From contig OX424567.1 of NCBI GenBank assembly GCA_949152475.1, positions 31,583,402 through 31,647,401 of the forward strand: a DNA stretch of 64,000 nucleotides, given 5' to 3'. This stretch comes from Terebella lapidaria (Eukaryota; Annelida; Polychaeta; Terebellida; Terebellidae). Shown here one piece after another: positions 57,795 to 64,000 of the stretch (the first letter of the stretch is position 1; the number at the start of each line of letters is the position of its first letter). The translations under genes were made by a program, and so were the position numbers. The notes beneath the pieces were generated by a model. It searched no databases. It had not been told where the DNA came from and worked only from the letters and a program-made list of their open reading frames with translations.

Positions 57795-60430
57795 TGATAA
57801 CCTATTGCCGTGGCATTACGTCCGTCGTCCGTCCGCCGTTGTCAACGTTTTCAGGTGACTTTGAATTTGAACTTTGGCCTTATTTTCAAGGTCAGAGAAC
57901 AAAATGATTAATATATCGCAGAATTTTCGCTTATTATCGACTTTACAGCTTAGGAATCCATAGTGAACATATATGAAATGATATATGCTGAATATTCTGG
58001 TGACATTGAATTTGACCTTTGACCTCATTTTGGAAGTCAGAGAACAAAATGGTTAATATTTCGCTTATTATCGACTTTACATCTTAAGAACCAGTTGTTC
58101 ACTTTGATGTATATAAATGATATATGCATAAAATTCTTATGACCCTGAACTTGACCTTCGACATTTTCAAGGTCAGAGTACAAAATGCAAATGTCTTGCT
58201 CATTATTGAGATTAGAGATTAGGAATCAATTGTGGACATAAAGAAAATGATATATTGTGAATATTCTCTTGATCTTGAATTTTAACTTGAACCTATTTTT
58301 TTCCTGTTAATGCATAAGACTCCTATGTACCCTTCCTTGAAATTCACCTTTGACCTCATTTTCAAGGTTAGAGGACAAAGTGGTTAATATCTCAGTTATT
58401 TTTTACTTTACAACTTGAGAATCAATTGTGAACATACAGGAAGTGTTTTCTGCTGAATATTCTGATGACCTTCAATTTGACATTTATTTCATTTGAAATG
58501 TCATCGATATATCTTATTTTTGAATTTCAAGCTTGGTAATTCATTGTGGATATCATAGAAAATGATGTACATGTATACTGAATATTCTGGTGACCTCGAG
58601 TTATACTAGTAACTATTTTCAAGGCTACGGGACAAAATAGCTATAATATAATTATTGTCCGGTTACCTTTCTTAGCCCTTGGGCTAATCTTAAAAAATGA
58701 CTACCACTTTTGACAATAAGCAGCCAATTTCTTTGAATTTTCTTGTTCAATTCCTCAAAAACTGTCTGACCTCCTTTGAGATTTTTGTTTTAAAAGATTC
58801 CCCTAATGTGATGTGATGTGTAGAAATTTCGTTGCCCTTGAATCACCGGTCTGCATGTGGCCGCCTGATTTTTCGACGGGTCAGCAAAAAAAAAATGTTT
58901 TGCTCCAAATCGAGTCACTTCATTATGAGTCATTTCCAGCAAAAAAAATTAAAAACGATGTTCGCCTATGAATTTGTTTTTTTACTTTTCATCTAAATTC
59001 CAAATTTTATCCACTTTTTTCTTCAAAATGGGAGCTGTATGGAGTAAAATCACAGCACATTTCAAGATGGAGCCTAGATATTGGCACATTCAAATGGAAT
59101 ATCATATATTTTGGTTTCAGTGGTAACTTTGAATATGTCCACCAATTACTTTGTGAGGTTAGAACTTTTTAGTTTACCGGACCTATGGTCTGATAACCTA
59201 TTGGCATGGCGTTGCGCCCGTCATTTATCTTTTATGTTTACTGGCGAATTTTTTTCTGAATTTTTGCACAAAAATACATAAAAATAATTGAAGGAGGAGG
59301 TATTTTTTAGTTTTTTGATTTTCACTTTTTTTTTCAAAATGGTGGCTGTTTTCGACGAAAAATGCCTGATTTTGGACTTTGGCAGCCATTTTCTCAAAAT
59401 CTGTTCAGTAACTTTTTTTTTCTTTTTAATACATAACACACCTCTTGTGTACTCCTTTGATATCTATAAATTTCATTGCGCTTAAATCGCTCGAAGTGGG
59501 CCATTTTGGCCCAAACTCGGTCCAAATGGGACTTTCCATTTTAAATGTTAAATTCTCCTATGCTTTATAGTGGGACACATTATGCCTAAGATCTCACTTA
59601 ATATTGAGACTAGAGACTAGGAATCAGTTGTGAACAATAGGAAATGATATATGCTGAATATTATCGTGACCTTGAATTTGACCTCTGACACATTTTCAAG
59701 GTCAGATAAAAAAAGGCTTATATCTCCCCTATTATCGACTCTACAGCTTAGGAATCAATTGAGGTCATATAGGAAATGATATATGCTGAATATTCTGATG
59801 ACCCTGAATTTGACCTTTGACCCATTTTTCAAGGTCATAGGACAAAATGGCTTATATCTCACTTATTATCGACTCTACAGCTTAGGAATCAATTGTGGAG
59901 ATATAGGAAATGATATATACTGAATATTCTGATCACCTTAAATTTGACATTTGACCTCATTTTCAAAGTCACAGGAAAAAATGGCTAATATCTCACTCAC
60001 TATCGATTTTACAGCTTATGAGTCAATTGTTGACTTATATGATATATGCTGAATATTCTCGTGACCTTGAATATGACCTCTGACCTCATTTTCAAGTTCC
60101 AAAGACAAACTGGCTCATATCTTGCTCCTTATTTTGTATGGCTTGAGAATCAATTGTGTGCATATAGAAAATGATATATACTGAATATTTTGATGACCTT
60201 GAATTCGACCTTTGCCTTCTTTTTCAAGGCCACCGCACAAAACAGCTAAATCTCTCTGATTATTGAATTTACAGCTTAGCAATCAACTGTGGACATGATA
60301 TATGCTTAATATTATATACGCTCAATATTGAATTTGACCAGTGACTTGGCTAAGATCTGAAATATTAAATATTTTGCGGTAACCTATCTTTGGCCCTTGG
60401 CCTAATTTTTTGCTTGTTTTGGTTTTCTTA
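57795..60430 (+). repeat. Second repeat family, core of about 120 bp
   Basis: Two heads, near 57,798 (CCTATTGCCGTGGCATTACG, then CGTCCGTCGTCCGTCC) and 59,195 (CCTATTGGCATGGCGTTGCG). Each leads into diverged tandem units containing GGTCAGAGAACAAAATGG, TTACAGCTTAGGAATCAATT, AAATGATATATGCTGAATAT and GACCTTGAATTTGACC. Hairpins sit near the boundaries: TTAGCCC-TT-GGGCTAA (58,674), GACC-TAT-GGTC (59,179) and GGCC-CTT-GGCC (about 60,391). A T-rich stretch around 58.7-59.5 kb interrupts the arrays. The plan (head, tandem core, hairpin end) resembles Pearl/HINE elements. Confidence 0.75.
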
Positions 60431-60890
60431 TTTTTGGACTTTGGCAACCATTTTCTCGAAAGCTGTGGGATCCGCTATCATACTTTTTCAAAAGATTCCT
60501 TTTATGTACCTTCCCTATGTGCGTAAGTTTCGTTGCCCTTGAGTCGTCGATCTGCGCGTGGCAGCCATTTTGGCAGCATAGCGCATACACTCAAATACAC
60601 ATACCCATGACATTTGGTGAATGTTGTCACCTGATAGAGGTGAAAACATGGTGACTTTATGATATGACTAGAATGATCATAATGCAGTCGTGAGTGCAAT
60701 GAATTCATTTGGGGATATCAGCCATGTGGTTGTCTACGACCTATTTCTTGGAAAATATGCATACCTAGGTATTTTGATACACGAATAGAATACTTGAATA
60801 AGATGACTTTATATATTCACTAGTTTACCGTTTAGCTCAGTGCCCCCAAGCTGGCTGATGCAATGGAGTTTTGCTTTGTTCCTTTTCCAG
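60431..60890. other. Unrecognised flank
   Basis: No repeat core and no convincing ORF. It ends in a good acceptor, TTCCTTTTCCAG, at 60,879-60,890. Confidence 0.4.
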
Positions 60891-60933
60891 GTCACTGTCC
60901 CAGGCTTTCCTGGTGCTGTTTCGTGCGTGTCGC
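60891..60933 (+). other. Exon-like segment A
   Basis: 43 bp between TTCCTTTTCCAG and a consensus donor, GTGAGT. Together with three further segments to the right it suggests a spliced plus-strand transcript. Confidence 0.35.
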
Positions 60934-61222
60934 GTGAGTTCTTGCTTGGCTGGTCTTGTTGAAGCACTCTCTAACTTGTTTGCTATCATTGTCATTTCAC
61001 ATTTTATGAAAACATCAGGAAATGAACAATTGTGTATGGTTATAATTGATGTTTCCTATGGTGACCTCATTAATCAATTCTGAGCAAGTAGTATAATTTT
61101 AATGAAGTATAAGTAAGTAGAAATATAATTTGATGTTATTCGATACTGAGGTACAACCATTATAAAAAAGTTGTTAACTGGTAATGGTGATGATGACAAC
61201 ATATCTTGTGTCATTGTTGCAG

Positions 61223-61293
61223 GAGTTCCAGCCTTAGCTGACTGCAGTCGTGGTCCACTCCAGTCCTGTGGGTGTATTTCCAGTTCCTCTGTT
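61223..61293 (+). other. Exon-like segment B
   Basis: 71 bp between TCATTGTTGCAG and GTAAGA. It is similar to segment C, and the preceding intronic sequence (ATGGTGATGATGA...CATATCTTG) is also shared, so B and C look like a tandem exon duplication. Confidence 0.42.
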
Positions 61294-61562
61294 GTAAGAT
61301 ACCTTGCTCGAATTTACTGTTTGTAGTAGCGTTGTGTTGTTGGAATTGTTTGCACAAAGTTTTGTTACAATACAGTATTATTATAAAATGTTTGTATGGA
61401 GCACCGTCAACATTTTCAGCATTATCTTGGACAGTTTAAGCAATTTTAATTTCAATAAAGTTCATATAAGTAAGTGCATTATCATTGTATCATGTTACCC
61501 TTACTAAGTTATAACCAATTATTATGGTGATGATGAAAGCATATCTTGTTTCATTGTTGCAG

Positions 61563-61671
61563 GAGCCAGCCTTAGCTTCCAGTCTGACTACAGTCCTGGT
61601 CGTTCCCAGTCCGACTACAGTCCTGGAGGCAGATTGTTCGGCTGTCGAAAGATACCGTTTTCTCACTTGCT
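61563..61671 (+). other. Exon-like segment C
   Basis: Starts after TCATTGTTGCAG with GAGCCAGCCTTAGC and has a possible donor GTAGGT at 61,672. Inside is a short internal repeat, GACTACAGTCCTGG, twice. No frame is convincingly coding. Confidence 0.38.
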
Positions 61672-62938
61672 GTAGGTGTTAAAAATGTGTTGACCCTTTC
61701 ACTGTCAATTGAAAATTTTAACTTAATTTTTTTAGAAAAGTACAGCCACCGGTACACATTGTAGAATTTGTTGTACTATTGACAGATCTATTAGTGTATT
61801 TATCAAACTGTATACAATTTTAGATAAATTAAAAATTTGCATATAGGAATAATATTCATTGTATTTCTGATCCATACTACAAACATAACTGTTCTAGTAC
61901 CTAATTTGTCCAAAATCTCCTGTGGCAGTTAAAGGTTAAAGGTAGTGTCAACCATGTAGGATAATTGTCCCATTACATAGAGCTACAGAGAAGCAGCTTG
62001 GCTTTTACATAACTAGATTAGTTTTCGAGATATACACATGTTAGTGTCTGGAACCAGGTTTGAAGGTTTGCAGCTCAGTAAAGTCAGCATAAGTCAATTT
62101 ATTTTTTCGAGTGATCATGTTTCGTGCAATATCAAGCATGCGAAAGAGGTAAAAATCAGAGAGTTCAACTCGTGAAAATTTCGAAGTTTCCAGTTGCAGT
62201 AGGCAATATTTTAAACAATGTTTCATGGCAGGACAATGTTCCCCATTGCTAGGGACACTGCTAAATTTGACGGAAACATTGTCAACGGTTGATTTTCCAA
62301 TCAGCTGCCGGGATTCTATTATCCAATGATTGGTTAAATACATCAACTCAAATATACTGTAATTTGCAAAGCTGAATAAAAGCATCTTGCTACATGGTTC
62401 GTGCCATGAACACTTCTTATAATAGTTAATAAGGTACCAGATATTAGTCTGAAATCAGCATATCTCGAGGACAATTCGATCGAGAACAGCATCTGTGTAA
62501 TACTGCAATAATCTTACATGTTAGACCCTACCTTTAAGGAAATATTTGGACAATAAAGTCTTGCTACAGTTAAAAACTAATTATAAATGTGTTTACGGAA
62601 CTCAGTATTTTCAGTTTTTTGGCAGTATCTCGAACACAATTTTGACTGAGTTACTATACTGTGAACAGACTATTCTTGCAGGACAGTTATTTGTTGATTT
62701 TGTGGTAGCATAAAAATACTAAATTAAATTCACGAGAAATTATATTCTATAGTAAAGTTGTATTCTGTATGGATCACAAATATAAATCCTTGCAAAACAC
62801 ATATACATTACAAAACTTAAATTGAGGCCCTGCACAAATAGTTTGTTCATATTATGTATGATTTTTGCTTTAATGTTGTTTTTTTGTCTTTCAGGTCCTG
62901 CTGAACTACAAATTAAATACTGATACTCAATCTGAAAC

Positions 62939-63114
62939 ACTTTGGAAACACTACTTGCATAACTTTGGAAACTACTTGCCTTACTTTGGAAACACTTGCC
63001 TTACTTTGGAAACACTTGCCTTAATTTGGAAACACTTGCCTTAATTTGGAAACACTTGCCTTAATTTGGAAACACTTGCCTTAATTTGGAAACACTTGCC
63101 TTAATTTGGAAACC
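62939..63114 (+). repeat. 20-bp minisatellite
   Basis: Units TTAATTTGGAAACACTTGCC or TTACTTTGGAAACACTTGCC start every 20 bp at 62,981, 63,001, 63,021, 63,041, 63,061 and 63,081, with a variant at 63,101 and two longer variants before them. Neighbouring units are identical, so it is young or homogenised. Confidence 0.93.
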
Positions 63115-63831
63115 CGTGCTGTCTTACTCATCCTGTTATAGTCCATCCTGTAATAGTCCATCTTTTCATGCTGATTGATCACTCATTGACCATTGTTCAT
63201 TGTCTCATTCCTCGTATCATTATCACAAAAGTGGTTGATCTCTATATAGCACTACATTGTGTGCATTTGGTCCAGTAAAAACACCACTGAACGAATTCTG
63301 ATTTTGAAAAATTATAACTTCACTGAATTTTCGTGTCAAAATATTTTGCAAATCTTGGCAGTGAAGTTTTTGCTTGGTATCTGATATTTTTGTGATATAG
63401 ACACCAAGATTGTTCCATTTAATCTGTCGACAAGATTAAATTGAACTGCAAATTTATAGTTATCTGGGAAATCTATATTTATAAAATTGTGCGAATTTTT
63501 CAACGTACAAAAATTGTTTGAATTATTCAACTGTGTATTTAAATCGTGCAAAATAAAGAAAAAAAGTCTGTGTCAAACAGTGAAATATATAAATGTAAAC
63601 TAACCTTGTTATCTCTACACTAAGGAGAAATATTGATATAAGCTTGTGTTGATTTTCATTATATGTTATATAGTATTTGGTTGTATAGTGCAGTAGACAA
63701 CTGTGCAAAGTGCACAACCTGCTGGCCGTGGACAAGTGATCTGCATCTCGTCAGAGGAACACCAAAATACTGGAATTAAATTAGTGTATTTGTGCTGACT
63801 GTCATATTGTACAGGATATTGTATTTTTGCC

Positions 63832-63837
63832 AATAAA
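63832..63837 (+). promoter_or_regulatory. AATAAA polyadenylation signal
   Basis: It lies in CCAATAAATGTTTGTG with a GT-rich stretch directly after it, the usual layout of an animal poly(A) site. It would end the transcript made of segments A-C and the last exon. Confidence 0.45.
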
Positions 63838-64000
63838 TGTTTGTGTTTACGTTTCGTTAGTGATCAATAGGGCAACTGAATCCATTCTGATTTTAATAAA
63901 CGAAAATCTTCAGACATATAGTGGAAGCGTTAAACATTTTTAAAACTCAAATTCTTGGTTGTGTCATATTGATTGACTGGTGTTGAAAAGATTATTAAAT

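Larger units (their letters stand above)
62895..63856 (+). other. Possible terminal exon ending in AATAAA
   Basis: It begins after TTTTTGTCTTTCAG and runs to an AATAAA at 63,832-63,837, with a poly(A) site expected about 20 bp later. Contains the 20-bp minisatellite. No long ORF, so non-coding or 3' UTR. Confidence 0.35.

Overview
The window looks like nuclear DNA of an animal, most likely a marine invertebrate; I cannot name the species. The reasons are AT-rich non-coding sequence, many diverged tandem and foldback repeats, intron-like acceptor and donor sites, AATAAA signals, tRNA-like Pol III boxes, and one very long mobile-element ORF. There are no bacterial-style operons. No host protein-coding gene can be named with confidence.

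Layout. 1-2.2 kb: a short 76-bp repeat, then featureless DNA. 2.28-4.44 kb: a diverged block P that recurs at about 30.2-32.4 kb. 4.44-14.2 kb and 32.4-56.2 kb: two large fields R of modular repeats full of AGGTCA direct repeats and TGACGTCA palindromes. P and the first part of R are collinear in both places, so the window seems to hold an old segmental duplication with an offset of about 28 kb. Later unequal exchange inside R has made near-identical copies: 894 bp x2, about 1.27 kb x2, about 2.66 kb x3, about 1.6 kb x3, and about 1.06 kb shared across 33 kb.

14.2-22.8 kb is largely unique: foldback elements at 15.4 and 16.1-16.8 kb, a few exon-like segments at 17.7-18.7 kb with a possible 3' UTR, and a 22-bp minisatellite at 21.3 kb. 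22.8-29.7 kb is an uninterrupted 2275-codon ORF of a Helentron-class rolling-circle transposon. It carries, in order, a basic 23-residue repeat region, a CxxC/CxxC zinc-binding segment, an OTU cysteine protease, the Helitron HUH/two-tyrosine Rep, a PIF1-type helicase, and a C-terminal endonuclease/exonuclease/phosphatase domain. It is the only gene here whose function can be read.

56.3-56.9 kb is a 555-bp foldback element with terminal inverted repeats. 57.8-60.4 kb is a second repeat family with a core of about 120 bp. 60.9-63.86 kb has a row of good splice sites ending in AATAAA and may be a spliced non-coding or UTR-rich transcript.

The strongest structural signal is at the module boundaries of R. 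After an (AAAC)n tract and an optional run of 30-32 bp palindromes comes a small hairpin with an NTA triloop, a spacer of 3-4 nt, and then ACTTGCCGGAA. The stem sequence differs between units while the fold, loop and flanks are kept. This resembles the ends of non-autonomous Helitron/Helentron-type elements (Pearl, DINE-1, HINE), and an autonomous Helentron lies in the same window, but I could not show that the two share ends.
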